A stretch of DNA of 64,000 nucleotides, taken from positions 109,588-173,587 of the forward strand of contig KZ836106.1 in assembly GCA_003265685.1 (NCBI GenBank), in the 5' to 3' direction. Made by a program: the position numbers and the translations under genes. Below, piece after piece: positions 10,870 to 22,826 of the stretch; the stretch's first letter is position 1; each line of letters opens with the position of its first letter. This DNA is from Piscinibacter caeni (lineage in GTDB: Bacteria; Pseudomonadota; Gammaproteobacteria; Burkholderiales; Burkholderiaceae_C). The notes under the pieces were generated by a model. It searched no databases. It was not told where the DNA came from and saw only the letters and a list, made by a program, of their open reading frames with translations.

Positions 10870-11958
10870 TCAGTCGGCGGCGCCGGCCGCCAGCGCGCGT
10901 TCGCGCTGCGCGGCAAGCGCCTCGGACGGCGGCGGCTCGACCGGCCAGCCCTGCAGGTGGCGGATCGCGATCGCCGCCAGCGCGGCGATCCAGGCCGGCT
11001 CATCGTTCAGGCAGGGGATGTAGTGGTAGGCCTGCCCGCCGGCGCCGAGGAAGGCCTCGCGCACCTCCTGGTCGATCTCCTCCAGCGTCTCCAGGCAGTC
11101 GGCGGTGAAGCCGGGGCACATCACGTCGACGCGCTGCACGCCGGACTTCGCCAGCTCGACCAGCGTCGGCTCGGTGTAGGGCTGCAGCCACTCGGCCTTG
11201 CCGAAGCGGCTCTGGAAGGTGACGAGCAGCTGCGCCGGGTCGAGTCCGAGGCGCTCGCGCAGCAGCCGCGCAGTCACGAGGCATTCGCAGTGGTAGGGGT
11301 CGCCCAGCAGCAGCGTGCGCTTGGGCACGCCGTGGAAGCTCAGCACCAGGCGCTCGCCGCGGCCCTCGCGCTGCCAGTGCGCCTCGACGCGCCGCGCCAG
11401 CGCGTCGATGTAGAGCGGGTCGTCGTGGTAGCGGTTCACGACGCGCAGTTCGGGCAGGTGGCGCACCTGGCGCAGCCAGTCGGCCACCGCGTCGAGCGCG
11501 CTGGCGGTGGTCGAGCCGGCGTACTGCGGGTACAGCGGCAGCACCAGCAGGCGCGTGGCGCCTTCGGCCTTCAGCGCGTCGAGCTGGCTGGCGATCGAGG
11601 GGTTGCCGTAGCGCATCGCGTGGCGCACCAGCACCGGGTGGCCGCGTTCGCCGAGATAACCGCGCAGCAGCACGGCCTGCTTCTGCGTCCAGACGGCCAG
11701 CGGCGAGCCGGCCTCGGTCCAGATGCTGGCGTACTTCCTGGCCGAGCGCGCCGGGCGCACGCGCAGGATGATGCCGTGCAGGATCGGCCACCAGGCCCAG
11801 CGCGGGATCTCGACGACCCGCGGGTCGCTCAGGAACTGCGCCAGGTAGCGGCGCAGCGCGGCCGGCGTCGGCGCGTCGGGCGTGCCGAGGTTGACCAGCA
11901 GCACGCCGGTGCGCCCGGCGCTGCCGTGCCGGTACGGGGGTTCGGGAGCGAAGGTCAT
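10870..11958 (-). CDS. hemH: Ferrochelatase
   Basis: A 362-residue enzyme inserting Fe2+ into protoporphyrin IX to make heme, the last step of heme synthesis. The start [20 protein letters not shown] is typical. Other recognisable parts are [20 protein letters not shown], the catalytic-His segment [20 protein letters not shown], and the C-terminal [15 protein letters not shown] with a conserved Glu helix. The ATG at 11958 overlaps the stop of the LOV-kinase gene by ATGA, so ferrochelatase synthesis is likely coupled to that kinase, a striking arrangement discussed under findings. Confidence 0.97.
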   Translation of the reverse strand: MTFAPEPPYRHGSAGRTGVLLVNLGTPDAPTPAALRRYLAQFLSDPRVVEIPRWAWWPILHGIILRVRPARSARKYASIWTEAGSPLAVWTQKQAVLLRGYLGERGHPVLVRHAMRYGNPSIASQLDALKAEGATRLLVLPLYPQYAGSTTASALDAVADWLRQVRHLPELRVVNRYHDDPLYIDALARRVEAHWQREGRGERLVLSFHGVPKRTLLLGDPYHCECLVTARLLRERLGLDPAQLLVTFQSRFGKAEWLQPYTEPTLVELAKSGVQRVDVMCPGFTADCLETLEEIDQEVREAFLGAGGQAYHYIPCLNDEPAWIAALAAIAIRHLQGWPVEPPPSEALAAQRERALAAGAAD

Positions 11959-14900
11959 GGGGTGGGAGTGTCGGCCAGGCGGCGCCGCAGCGCCTCGAGT
12001 TCGGCCGCGACCACGCCGAGCTCGATCGGCTTGGTCCAGTAGCCGTCGAAACCGGCCTCGCGCGCACGCGCCAGGTCCTCGGGCATCGCATCGGCCGAGC
12101 ACATGTAGGCCGGCGCGCCGGCCAGCTCGGCGCGCTCGCGCAGGCGGCGCAGCACCTCGTGGCCGCTCATGTCGGGCAGGTGGGCGTCGACCACCAGCAC
12201 CTCGGGCGTCCAGTCGCGCACCAGTTCGAGCGCCTCGGCACCGTCCTCTGCGACGCGCAGCTCGCAGCTGCCGAGCACGCGCATCGCCTCCTCGAACAGC
12301 AGCGCGTTGATGCGGTTGTCCTCGACGTAGAGCAGGCGCAGCGGGCGTGCCGCCACGGGCGGGCCGGGCGGTGGCGCGGGTGGCGTGGCCGGAGACGGGC
12401 GCTCGGGCGGCTGTGCCTCCGGCAGCTCGATGCGCGCGAGCGTGCCGGCCTCGGGCACGCTGGACAGCGTCAGGCTGCCGCCCATCTGCTCGGTCAGGCC
12501 GCGCGCGATCACCAGGCCGAGGCCGGTGCCTTCGATGCCCGAGGTCTCGTGGCCGAGCCGCTCGAAGGGCTGGAACAGCCGCGCCAGCTGGCCGTTGGAC
12601 AGGCCGACGCCGGTGTCCTCGACGCCGATCACGCAGCGCCCCGGCGCGCCCTCGAGCAGCGTGACGCAGACCCAGCCGCCGGGCCGGTTGTACTTCACCG
12701 CGTTGGAGATCACGTTGACCAGCACCTGGCGCAGCCCGTGCGCGTCGGCGGCCAGCCAGCGGCCCGGGCCCACGCGGCTGTCGAGCGCCACGCGGCGCTG
12801 CTGGGCGATCGGGCGCACCAGCTCGAGCGTGTCCTGCACCAGCGGCGCCAGCTCGACCGGCTCGACGTTCAGCGGGACGCGCCCGTCCTCGACGCGCTGC
12901 AGGTCCAGCACCTCGTTGACCAGCGCCAGCAGGTGCTCGCTGGCCCGCAGCACGTGGCCGGCGTACTCGGCCACCTTGCCCGGCGGGCTGTCGGGCTGCA
13001 GGCGCAGCAACTGGCTGAAGCCGATCACGGCGTTCAGCGGCGTGCGGATCTCGTGGCTCATGCGCGAGAGGAACTCGCTCTTCGCGCGGCTGGCCAACTC
13101 GGCCGCCTGCTTGTCCAGCAGGGCCTGCTCGGCCGCCTTGAGCAGCGAGATGTCGGTGTGCGTGCCGACCACGCGGCGCGGCCGGCCGTCGGCATGGCGC
13201 TCGACGATCTTGCCGCGGTCCAGCACCCAGATCCAGCGCCCGTCGCGGTGCCGCAGGCGGTGCTCGGTGCGGTACTGCGCCAGCGTGCCGGCGCGGTAGC
13301 CCTCGATCGCCTGCCGCACCCGGGCGACGTCGTCGGGGTGGATGCGGTCCAGCCACTCGTTCAGCGACGTGCCGAGCTCGTGTTCCGCGTAGCCCAGCAT
13401 CTCCTTCCAGCGCGGCGAGAAGTAGGCGCTGCGGCTGTCCTCGTCGTAGTCCCACACGCCGTCGCCGGCGCCGTCGAGCGCGAACTTCCAGCGCGCCTCG
13501 GCGGCCGCCAGCGCCCGCTCGGCGGCGCGCTGGTCGGTGATGTCGCGGAAGGTGACCAGGCAGGACGCCGGCAGACTGCTGGTCGAGACCTGCAGGGCCA
13601 GCACGCTGACCAGCATCAGGCGCTCGTAGCCATCGCGCCCGCGCAGCAGGTAGGGCTCGTCGCGCACGGCGCGCCGGTTCACGAGCACCTGGCGCACCGG
13701 GTGCTCGGCCGGCGTGATGGGCTCGCCGTCCTCGTGGTGCAGGCTGAAGCCATGGTGGCGCAGCCCATGCCCGACCAGCTCGGCCGCCGCCACGCCCAGC
13801 ATCTCGCAGGCCGACGGGTTGCTGGCGATGATGGTGCCGTTCGGGCCGATCACGAGCAGGCCGTCGCTGATGGTCGCGGCCACCGAGCGGTACAGGTCCT
13901 CGCTGATGCGCAGCCGCTCGGCGGCGCGCACACGCTCGCTGACGTCTTGCAGCACGCCGATGTACTGCACGGTGTGGCCGGCGGCGTCGACGATCGGCGC
14001 CACGTGCAGCTCGTTGTAGAAGGGCGTGCCGTCGCGCCGGCGGTTGCGCAGGAGCACGGTGCAGGCCTCGCCTTTGCGCAGCGCCGCGCGCAGGGTCTGC
14101 AGGCCGGTCTGGTCCGCCTCGTCGCCTTGCAGGAAGCGGCAGTTGTGGCCCAGCACCTCGTCGCGCGGGTAGCCGGTCATGCGCTCGAAGGCCGGGTTGA
14201 CGTAGACCACCGGCAGGTCCGGCTGCGTCGCGTCCGCCACGACGATCGGCAGCGCGGCGTCCGCCTCGACGGCGCGCTTCATCAGCACCATGTCGCGCTC
14301 GAGCCGGCGGATCTCGGAGATGTCGCGCGTCAGGAACAGCAGCTGGTCCTCGGGCATCGGCACCACGCGCGCCTCGAAGGTGCGGCGCACGCCGTCCATG
14401 GTGACGAGTTCGTACTCGACGCGCTGCAGTTCGCCGGTCTCGCGCGTGCGCAGCAGCGCCGCACGGTTGAGCTCGGCCAGGCAGGGCTCCAGCGTGGCGC
14501 CGAACGGGCGCCCGCGCAGGGTCTCGAACGGGGCAACCAGCCAGGGGTGGGCGTCGTCGCTGCAGTACAGGTAACGGTCCTCGGCGTCGACCACGATCCA
14601 CAGGTCCGGCACGGCGCGCAGCACGGCCTCCAGGCGGGCCTGGCTGGCCCGCAGCGCGCGCTCGGCGGCGCGCCGCTCGGTGACGTTCAGCGACAGGTGG
14701 ACGATGCTGCCGTCGGGCAGCAGCTGGTCGCTGACGATCACGTCCTGGTCCACGAAGCGCAGCTCGTGCGGCGTCGCCGCGGGCGAGGCGAGCGAGAGGC
14801 GCCAGCGCACGAACGCCTCCTCGCGGCCGGCAGCCTCGGGGTAGGCGCCCTGGCGGACCATCGCGCGCAGCAGTTCTTCCCAGGTGTTGCGGTCGACGTC

Positions 14901-15782
14901 GCCGAAGCGCCCGATCTGGTCGCGCCAGGCCTGGTTGCAGACCAGCACGCGGCCGTCGGGCCCGCTGATCATCACCCCCGCGCGCACCGCATCGACGGCC
15001 TGCAGCAGCAGCTCCTGCGCGCGCTGCGAGGCGGCGCGCTCGGCCACCTCGCGCGTGATGTTGCGTGCCGCGCCCCGGTAGCCGGCGAAGCGGCCGGCCG
15101 CGTCGAAATGCGGTTGGCCGCTGATGGACAGCAGCATCGGGCCATGCGCCGAGTCGCGCAGCGCAACTGCGTCGCGGAACGGCTTGAGTTCGGCGCGCTC
15201 GGCGCGGAAACGGTCCCAGGCGACCCGCAGTTCGCCCGGCGGGGGGAAGTTGATCTCGAGGTTGTGGCGGCCGATCTCGCGGCTGGCAGGCCAGCCGGTG
15301 TGCGCCTCGACGCTGTCGGACACCCAGGTCAGCACGCCGTTCGCGTCGGTCTCCCAGAACCAGTCGCTGCCGGCGGCGCTCGCCGTGCGCATGCGCTCGA
15401 CGAGCAGGGCCTGGCGCTGCCCGAGCAGCCGGGCCTCGAGCAGCGCGGCAGCGGCCTGGGCCAGCTCGCGCAGGAGCGCCGACCGGCCGGCGTCGGCCGC
15501 CGCCGTGCCGGCGATGCCGAGCACGGCGAACGGCAGGCCTTGCAGCACGATGGTCTCGCGGACTGCCAGCTCAGCCGGCACGGGCAGGCGGTCGTCGGCG
15601 CGGACCACCCAGGCGTCTTCAGGCCCGCCGACCACGATGACGGCCTGCGCCGCCCCGGTGCCCGCGGCGGCGGCGCGCGCCAGCGCGGCCAGCGCCGTGG
15701 CCAGCGTCGCGTCGGGGAGGCGGAGTTCGCGCTGCAGCGCCCGCCGCAACTCCTCCGGCCCGGGCGCGGTCGCGGCGCTCAT
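11955..15782 (-). CDS. Multi-PAS hybrid sensor histidine kinase with a LOV (blue-light) domain
   Basis: A 1275-residue protein with no obvious membrane segment, so probably cytoplasmic. Domain order by eye: N-terminal unknown/GAF-like part (1-130), PAS (135-250), PAS (260-375), PAS (380-495), LOV (505-617), PAS (625-750), PAS (760-885), HisKA with His910 in [15 protein letters not shown], HATPase (about 1010-1130) and a C-terminal receiver with phospho-Asp in [13 protein letters not shown]. The fourth PAS carries the LOV signature GHNCRFLQG with Cys548, the residue forming the flavin adduct in blue light, plus RRDGTPFYN and a Gln in GVLQD. The start is the ATG at 15782, which overlaps the upstream cyclase stop (ATGA); the frame is open further upstream only as antisense-like low complexity. 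The output partner is not in the window. Confidence 0.88.
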   Translation of the reverse strand: MSAATAPGPEELRRALQRELRLPDATLATALAALARAAAAGTGAAQAVIVVGGPEDAWVVRADDRLPVPAELAVRETIVLQGLPFAVLGIAGTAAADAGRSALLRELAQAAAALLEARLLGQRQALLVERMRTASAAGSDWFWETDANGVLTWVSDSVEAHTGWPASREIGRHNLEINFPPPGELRVAWDRFRAERAELKPFRDAVALRDSAHGPMLLSISGQPHFDAAGRFAGYRGAARNITREVAERAASQRAQELLLQAVDAVRAGVMISGPDGRVLVCNQAWRDQIGRFGDVDRNTWEELLRAMVRQGAYPEAAGREEAFVRWRLSLASPAATPHELRFVDQDVIVSDQLLPDGSIVHLSLNVTERRAAERALRASQARLEAVLRAVPDLWIVVDAEDRYLYCSDDAHPWLVAPFETLRGRPFGATLEPCLAELNRAALLRTRETGELQRVEYELVTMDGVRRTFEARVVPMPEDQLLFLTRDISEIRRLERDMVLMKRAVEADAALPIVVADATQPDLPVVYVNPAFERMTGYPRDEVLGHNCRFLQGDEADQTGLQTLRAALRKGEACTVLLRNRRRDGTPFYNELHVAPIVDAAGHTVQYIGVLQDVSERVRAAERLRISEDLYRSVAATISDGLLVIGPNGTIIASNPSACEMLGVAAAELVGHGLRHHGFSLHHEDGEPITPAEHPVRQVLVNRRAVRDEPYLLRGRDGYERLMLVSVLALQVSTSSLPASCLVTFRDITDQRAAERALAAAEARWKFALDGAGDGVWDYDEDSRSAYFSPRWKEMLGYAEHELGTSLNEWLDRIHPDDVARVRQAIEGYRAGTLAQYRTEHRLRHRDGRWIWVLDRGKIVERHADGRPRRVVGTHTDISLLKAAEQALLDKQAAELASRAKSEFLSRMSHEIRTPLNAVIGFSQLLRLQPDSPPGKVAEYAGHVLRASEHLLALVNEVLDLQRVEDGRVPLNVEPVELAPLVQDTLELVRPIAQQRRVALDSRVGPGRWLAADAHGLRQVLVNVISNAVKYNRPGGWVCVTLLEGAPGRCVIGVEDTGVGLSNGQLARLFQPFERLGHETSGIEGTGLGLVIARGLTEQMGGSLTLSSVPEAGTLARIELPEAQPPERPSPATPPAPPPGPPVAARPLRLLYVEDNRINALLFEEAMRVLGSCELRVAEDGAEALELVRDWTPEVLVVDAHLPDMSGHEVLRRLRERAELAGAPAYMCSADAMPEDLARAREAGFDGYWTKPIELGVVAAELEALRRRLADTPTP

Positions 15783-16728
15783 GGCCGGCGATGCAGGTCC
15801 TGCGGCTGGGTGTCGGCGAACTTCATGACCTCGAAGCGGACGCTCGGGCTCTGGTCGTCCACCGGCGGCGTCCCCAGGCCGATGACGCCGCTGCCGTGCA
15901 AGGTGCAGGTGCCGCGCCGCAGGCTGATCACTTCGGGGTCGTGGTCGAAGCGCACATAGGTGCCGTTGTAGCTCAGGTCCGTCAGCTGGAAGGTGCCGCC
16001 GTGCCAATCGACCCGTGCATGAAGTCGCGACACCCGCGTGTCGTCGATGCAGTAGGTGGCCTGCGGGCTGCGCCCGAGCACGATCGGCAGACTGGCACCG
16101 CTGTAGATGCGGTTGACGTCCAGCCACACCAGCCGGATGCCCTCGGGTTCGGCGGCAGGCGCGATGTCGCCGAAGGCGGTGGCCGCCGGATCGAAGCCCT
16201 GCCGGCGCGCCTCCAGCAGGTGCACGTGCACCGGCTCGACACGCCCGCGCAGCTGCATCTTGTCCAGACTGCGGAAGCGCGCGCGCTGTTCCTCGTCCAG
16301 GCCGGCCAGCACGTTGGCGGTCAGCAGCGTCTCGTTGTCGCCGGCATGGTCGAGCAGCCGGGCGGCCACGTTGACGGCGTCGCCGAACACGTCGCCGCCC
16401 ATCTCGACCACCTCGCCGCACGCCAGCGCCACCTGCAGCTTCAGCGGCTGCGGCAGGTTGACGACCGGGCGCGCGCCCGGGCCGATGCGCTCCATCGACT
16501 CGTGCATCTCGTCGGCCGCCTGCACCGCCGCCGGCGGCGCATCGAACATCGCCATCAGCCCGTCGCCGAGCGTCTTGACGACCTGGCCGCCGAGGTTCTC
16601 GACGATGCGCGCGAGCAGGGCGACGCTCTGCGTGACGACCGCGGTCGCCTCCGCATTGCCCATGCTCTCGTACAGCGCGGTGCTGCCGCGCAGGTCCGCG
16701 AACAGGATGGTGCGCTCGACGACGCTCG

Positions 16729-16732
<4 letters not shown>
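15779..16732 (-). CDS. Class III adenylate cyclase with C-terminal FHA domain
   Basis: A 317-residue soluble protein. The cyclase domain has the first metal Asp in [15 protein letters not shown] (Asp13), the second in [11 protein letters not shown] (Asp57) and the transition-state motif [10 protein letters not shown]. Lys53 and the Asp of [10 protein letters not shown] match the adenine-selecting pair, so ATP is the likely substrate. From about residue 225 an FHA domain follows ([28 protein letters not shown]) that would bind phosphothreonine. The GTG start at 16732 overlaps the rpoD stop as GTGA, and the stop overlaps the LOV-kinase start as ATGA. The cyclase-FHA order suggests phosphorylation-dependent recruitment; the partner kinase is unknown. 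Confidence 0.85.
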
Positions 16733-18996
<2,264 letters not shown>

Positions 18997-19257
18997 GCGG
19001 ATCCTCGGATGGTGGGTAGCCAATTCAGGCGCTGCCCGCGGCACATGGGGTGCGTGACGGGGACATGCGCAAGCCGGCCGGCGGCTCGCTGGGCGGGCTG
19101 CCGGTCGGCGGTGTGCGGGCAAGCTGGCGTGGACATTCCGAACGGTGCAGCCCTTGCGGGTAAGGGGTGGCCTTGGGATGAACCCTTTACCCTGGTTCTG
19201 CAGGGTGGCCGGGGCCCGGAGGTGCTGCTGTCACTCTTGCCGCGTACGAAGCCCGAA

Positions 19258-19263
19258 ATTATA
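19258..19263 (-). promoter_or_regulatory. -10 box of a probable rpoD promoter
   Basis: The minus strand reads TATAAT, a perfect sigma-70 -10 element and conspicuous in this GC-rich setting. No good -35 hexamer was seen 16-18 bp upstream. A start site near 19250 would give a leader of roughly 250 nt before the rpoD ATG. Confidence 0.5.
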
Positions 19264-19287
19264 GGCGACGGCGCGGCGGTCTGCTGT

Positions 19288-19304
19288 GGCGCGGAAGCCG
19301 CGCC
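19288..19304 (-). other. Stem-loop after dnaG
   Basis: A perfect 7-bp stem (GGCGCGG/CCGCGCC, 3-nt loop) lies 16 nt after the dnaG stop. It lacks a U-run, so it could be a weak or partial terminator or an RNA-processing site separating dnaG from rpoD, as in enteric macromolecular-synthesis operons. Confidence 0.35.
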
Positions 19305-19320
19305 GGCGCTTCTGCGACGC

Positions 19321-21042
19321 TCAGCGCCAGCCCAGGATGCGCATGCTCTCCTGCCGCTGGGCGTTCAGGCGCAGCTGCCGAATGGAGTTGCGCAGGTCGT
19401 CGAGCGTCGGCTCGATCGCCGGATCCTCGCTGTCGACCAGGGCGAGCGCGCGCGGGCCCCAGTCCTCGGTTCCCAGCCGTTCGCGCAGCGCCGCCCAGGG
19501 CAAGGCACCTTCGTCGTGCGCGGCCCGGTCGACCAGGCGGAAGGCCTCGCCGTGCCAGCTCGCCAGCTGGCACAGGGTGTCGTGGTCCTCGGCGCTCAGT
19601 TCTGCCCACCAGCCGCATTCGAGCAGCAGGGCCCAGAGCGCCCGATCCTCGGGCTGGCGCGGCATCGGGCGGCGCGCGCCGGCCGGCGGCCGGCGCGCCG
19701 GCGCGGGGCGGCGTGCCGGGGCCGGCGCCGCCTGGGTCTGCCAGGCCTGCGCCAGTTCCTCGACCGGCAGGGCGGCCTCCGAGGCGATCTGGCCCAGCAG
19801 CTGGCGCTTGAGCATGCCCTCGGGCAGCGCCGCCCAGAGCGGGCGCGCCTGCACCACGAAGCGGGCGCGGCCCTCGGCGCTGGCCAGGTCGGCGTCCTCC
19901 TTGGCGGCCTCGACGAGCTGGCGCGACAAGGGCACCGCCTGCGCGACGCATTTCTCGAAGGCCTCGGCGCCGAGCTCCCGGACGTAGGAGTCCGGGTCGT
20001 GCTCGGGCGGCAGGAACAGGAAGCGCACGGTGCGCGTGTCGCTGGCGTGCGGCAGGCTGGCCTCCAGCGCCCGCCCGGCGGCGCGGCGGCCGGCGGCGTC
20101 GCCGTCGAAGCTGAACACCACCGAATCGGTGAAGCGGAACAGCTTCTGCACATGCTCGGCGGTGCAGGCCGTGCCCAGCGTTGCCACCGCGTTGCCGAAG
20201 CCGGACTGGGCCAGGGCCACCACGTCCATGTAGCCCTCGACCACCAGCGCATAGCCGCGCTGGCGGATCGCGGTGCGGCCTTCGTACAGGCCGTACAGCT
20301 CGCGGCCCTTGCTGAACACCGGCGTCTCGGGCGAGTTCAGGTACTTGGGCTCGCCCTGGTCGATGACCCGCCCGCCGAAGCCGATCACCTCGCCCTGCAC
20401 CGAGCGGATCGGGAACATGATGCGGTCGCGGAAGCGGTCGTAGCGCTTGCGCTCGGCCTCGTCGCCGCTGTCGGCCTCGCGCACGATCACCAGCCCGCTC
20501 TCCTCGAGCAGCGGATCGTCGTAGTGCGCGAAGGCGCTGGCCAGGTTGCGCCAGCCCGGCGGTGCGAAGCCGAGGCCGAAGCGGGCGGCGATCTCGCCGG
20601 TCAGGCCGCGGCGCTTGAGGTAGTCGATCGCGCGCGGGTCGGCCTTGAGCGCCTTGCGGTAATGCTCGGCGGCCTTGGCCAGCACCTCGGTCAGCGTAGC
20701 CTGGCGCTGCTTCTGCGCGGCGGCGCGTTCGCGCTCGGCCGGCGAGGCATCGTCCTCCGGCACCGTCATGCCGAGCTGCTGGGCCAGGTCGCGCACCGCG
20801 TCCGGGAAGCTCAGCCCCGCATGCTCCATCAGGAAGCCGACCGCGTTGCCGTGCGCGCCGCAACCGAAGCAGTGGTAGGTCTGGCGCGACGCGTTGACGA
20901 TGAAGCTCGGCGTCTTCTCGCCGTGGAAGGGGCACAGCCCCTTGTGGTTGATGCCGGTCTTCTTGAGCTGGACGTAGCGACCCACCAGGTCGACGATGTC
21001 GACCCGCGTCAGCAGTTCCTGGATGAAGCCGGGTGGGATCAC
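19321..21042 (-). CDS. dnaG: DNA primase
   Basis: A 573-residue replication primase. The N-terminal zinc-binding domain is intact (CPFHGEKTPSF and YHCFGCGAHGNAVGFLM). It is followed by the RNA-polymerase core with the TOPRIM motif (ALVVEGYMDVVALAQ and SFDGDAAGRRAAGRAL), then an Ala/Pro/Arg-rich linker and the C-terminal helicase-binding domain. The start is a GTG at 21042 (V/M-IPPGFIQELL). It is upstream of rpoD on the same strand and downstream of an H-NS-type gene. Confidence 0.97.
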   Translation of the reverse strand: MIPPGFIQELLTRVDIVDLVGRYVQLKKTGINHKGLCPFHGEKTPSFIVNASRQTYHCFGCGAHGNAVGFLMEHAGLSFPDAVRDLAQQLGMTVPEDDASPAERERAAAQKQRQATLTEVLAKAAEHYRKALKADPRAIDYLKRRGLTGEIAARFGLGFAPPGWRNLASAFAHYDDPLLEESGLVIVREADSGDEAERKRYDRFRDRIMFPIRSVQGEVIGFGGRVIDQGEPKYLNSPETPVFSKGRELYGLYEGRTAIRQRGYALVVEGYMDVVALAQSGFGNAVATLGTACTAEHVQKLFRFTDSVVFSFDGDAAGRRAAGRALEASLPHASDTRTVRFLFLPPEHDPDSYVRELGAEAFEKCVAQAVPLSRQLVEAAKEDADLASAEGRARFVVQARPLWAALPEGMLKRQLLGQIASEAALPVEELAQAWQTQAAPAPARRPAPARRPPAGARRPMPRQPEDRALWALLLECGWWAELSAEDHDTLCQLASWHGEAFRLVDRAAHDEGALPWAALRERLGTEDWGPRALALVDSEDPAIEPTLDDLRNSIRQLRLNAQRQESMRILGWR

Positions 21043-21080
21043 CCGGCAAGTCTACCGAGGGGCGCGGACGCCCCAGGCCG

Positions 21081-21386
21081 TCAGACGGCGAAGTCCTCGA
21101 GCTTTCGGCCCGCGGCCAGTTCCTTCTTGAGCCAGTTCGGCTGCAGGCCGCGGCCGCTCCAGCTGTCGCCGGTGGCGGCGTTGCGGTATTTCACGGCCAC
21201 CTTGCCGCCGGGTTTGGAAGCGGCCTTCGCGCCGCCGCGCATGCTCAGGTCGGCCACGGTCAGGCCGTATTCGTCCATCAGCGCGCGCACCTTGGCGACC
21301 GCCTCGGCGCGGTCCTGCTTCTTGCGCAGTTCGATCTCGCGCTCGAGCGCTTCCTTCTGCGCCAGCAATTCCTGCAGCGTGGCCAT
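21081..21386 (-). CDS. H-NS family nucleoid-associated protein
   Basis: A 101-residue protein with an N-terminal coiled-coil oligomerisation helix (LAQKEALEREIELRKKQDRA) and the C-terminal DNA-binding motif DSWSGRGLQPNWLKKELAAG. This is the H-NS/BpH3/MvaT-like hook that inserts into AT-rich minor grooves. In a genome this GC-rich it would mainly silence AT-rich acquired DNA. A hairpin lies across its ribosome-binding site. Confidence 0.93.
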   Translation of the reverse strand: MATLQELLAQKEALEREIELRKKQDRAEAVAKVRALMDEYGLTVADLSMRGGAKAASKPGGKVAVKYRNAATGDSWSGRGLQPNWLKKELAAGRKLEDFAV

Positions 21387-21392
21387 GAAAAC

Positions 21393-21417
21393 CTCCCGTC
21401 GAAAATGTCGGCGGGAG
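21393..21417 (-). terminator. Hairpin between the iron-binding-protein gene and the H-NS gene
   Basis: A 6-bp stem (CTCCCG/CGGGAG, 13-nt loop) begins 13 nt after the upstream stop and is followed by GTTTTC on the transcript strand. It may act as a weak terminator for the upstream gene. Its 3' arm contains the GGGAGG ribosome-binding site of the H-NS gene, so it could equally limit H-NS translation. Confidence 0.4.
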
Positions 21418-21429
21418 TTTATCGGAAGC

Positions 21430-22464
21430 CTACTTGTAGCCCACCCGGTCGAGCATCTGCTGTACCTTGGCCTGGTTCATGCCGATCACCGAGACGGGAA
21501 TCGTCTCGGCCTTGAAATCCCCGAGCGCGGCCAGCGCCGGGTTGGCGCTGCGCACGGCACCCACCGCCGGCCATTCGTTGTTGCCATCGGCAAAATAGGT
21601 TTGCGCCGAGTCGCTGGCCAGGTATTCGAGGAATTGCACGGCCGCCGCGCGGTTCGGCGCATTCTTCGCCACGCCGGCGCCGGCGATATTCACGTGCGTG
21701 CCCCAGGTCGACTGGTTCGGAAACACCACGCCGACTTTCTCCACCACCGCGCGGTCGTCGGGATTGTTCGAGCGCATCATGCGCGCGAGGTAATAGGTGT
21801 TGGTCACGCCGATCTGGCATTCGCCGCTGGCCACGGCCTTGATCTGGTCGGTGTCGCCGCCCTTGGGCGGGCGCGCCATGTTGTCGACCACGCCCTTGAG
21901 CCACTTCTCCGTGGCCGGCTCGCCCAGGTGCTGCAGCACCGCGCCGAACAGCGACAGGTTGTACGGGTGCGAGCCCGAACGCGTGCAGACCTTGCCCTTG
22001 TTCTTCGGGTCGGCCAGTTCCTCGTAGGTGTCGACGTCGTCGCGCTTCACGCCGACCTTGTTGTAGACGATCACGCGGGCGCGGGTCGAGAAGCCGTACC
22101 AGGACGGGCCCTGGCCCTTGTCCTCGCCGCGCAGCGTGGCGGGGATGCGCTGGTCCAGCAGCGCGGACTTGACCGGCTGGAACAGGCCGTCGGCCTCGCC
22201 GCGCCACAGCCGGGCGGCGTCGACGAGCAGGATCACGTCGGCCGGGCTGGAACTGCCCTCGCTCTTCAGGCGCGCCAGGATGCCGGCATCGTCGGCGTCG
22301 ATGCGGTTGATGCGGATGCCGGTCGCCTTGGTGAAGTTGGCGTACAGCGCCTCGTCGGTCTGGTAGTGGCGGGCCGAGTAGAGGTTGAGCAACTTCTCCT
22401 GGGCAGCAGCGGCCAGGGGCAGGGCGAGGGCCGCGGCAGCGGCCAGGGCGCGGAGAGCGGACAT
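21430..22464 (-). CDS. Ferric-iron ABC transporter periplasmic binding protein (FbpA/FutA type)
   Basis: A 344-residue secreted protein. After the signal peptide (ALAAAAALALPLAAAAQ) the mature part begins KLLNLYSARHYQTDEALYAN, typical of FutA/FbpA/IdiA proteins. It has the paired iron-ligand tyrosines in GVTNTYYLARMM and the TRSGSHPYN segment of the family. It would capture Fe3+ in the periplasm. No permease or ATPase gene is adjacent, so the transporter is encoded elsewhere or lost. A Fur-type box lies 43 nt upstream and an 11-bp hairpin covers the ribosome-binding site and start codon. Confidence 0.9.
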   Translation of the reverse strand: MSALRALAAAAALALPLAAAAQEKLLNLYSARHYQTDEALYANFTKATGIRINRIDADDAGILARLKSEGSSSPADVILLVDAARLWRGEADGLFQPVKSALLDQRIPATLRGEDKGQGPSWYGFSTRARVIVYNKVGVKRDDVDTYEELADPKNKGKVCTRSGSHPYNLSLFGAVLQHLGEPATEKWLKGVVDNMARPPKGGDTDQIKAVASGECQIGVTNTYYLARMMRSNNPDDRAVVEKVGVVFPNQSTWGTHVNIAGAGVAKNAPNRAAAVQFLEYLASDSAQTYFADGNNEWPAVGAVRSANPALAALGDFKAETIPVSVIGMNQAKVQQMLDRVGYK

Positions 22465-22493
22465 GCGGGCTCCAGGGAGACGGGAGCCCGCAT
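22463..22493 (-). promoter_or_regulatory. Hairpin occluding the ribosome-binding site and start codon
   Basis: On the message strand ATGCGGGCTCC pairs perfectly with GGAGCCCGCAT across a 9-nt loop. The 3' arm contains the GGAG ribosome-binding site and the first two bases of the AUG of the iron-binding-protein gene. An 11-bp GC-rich stem here should block initiation unless opened. Confidence 0.65.
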
Positions 22494-22506
22494 TCTAACC
22501 ACGAAC

Positions 22507-22520
22507 GAGAATGGTTCTCA
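22507..22520. promoter_or_regulatory. Fur box
   Basis: GAGAATGGTTCTCA is a near-palindrome (GAGAA/TTCTC) resembling the core of the Fur site. It lies 43 nt upstream of the ferric-iron binding-protein gene in an otherwise GC-rich stretch. Iron-dependent repression of that gene is the natural reading. Confidence 0.7.
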
Positions 22521-22542
22521 ATTGCGTGGGATCAAACCCGGC

Positions 22543-22815
22543 TCACGCTGCCGGCGGCACGTAACCCGCCGGCTGTTCGGCGCCTTCGCCGAAGAAGAAG
22601 CGCTCCATCTGGCGGGCCAGGTACTGGCGGGCGCGCTGGTCGGCCAGGTTGAGCCGGTTCTCGTTGACCAGCATGGTCTGGTGCTTCATCCACAGCTGCC
22701 AGGCTTCCTTGCTGATCTCGTTGTAGATGCGCTTGCCCAGGTCGCCCGGGTAGGGCGCGAAGTCCAGGCCCTCGGCCTCCTTCTTCAGGTAGCTGCATTG
22801 GATGGTGCGCGGCAT
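22543..22815 (-). CDS. yggX: Fe(II)-trafficking / oxidative-damage protection protein YggX
   Basis: A 90-residue protein with the family start [20 protein letters not shown], containing the conserved Cys7, then [20 protein letters not shown] and [19 protein letters not shown]. YggX proteins protect iron-sulphur clusters from oxidative damage. It follows argA with an 11-nt gap and precedes the Fur-controlled iron-binding gene, so two iron-related genes are adjacent. Confidence 0.95.
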   Translation of the reverse strand: MPRTIQCSYLKKEAEGLDFAPYPGDLGKRIYNEISKEAWQLWMKHQTMLVNENRLNLADQRARQYLARQMERFFFGEGAEQPAGYVPPAA

Positions 22816-22826
22816 GGCGTGTCCTT

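Larger units (their letters stand above)
18997..19320. other. dnaG-rpoD intergenic region (324 nt)
   Basis: No credible open reading frame is present here. It holds a stem-loop just after dnaG (19288-19304) and a perfect TATAAT -10 hexamer on the minus strand (19263-19258). Between them and the rpoD start lies an untranslated leader of about 250 nt, long enough to hold regulatory structure. Apart from these I see nothing specific. Confidence 0.6.

Noticed and set aside
15783..16421. Upstream extension of the LOV-kinase frame by 213 codons
   Set aside because: The extension is Arg-rich antisense-like text overlapping the cyclase gene in another frame; the ATGA overlap at 15782 gives a natural start.
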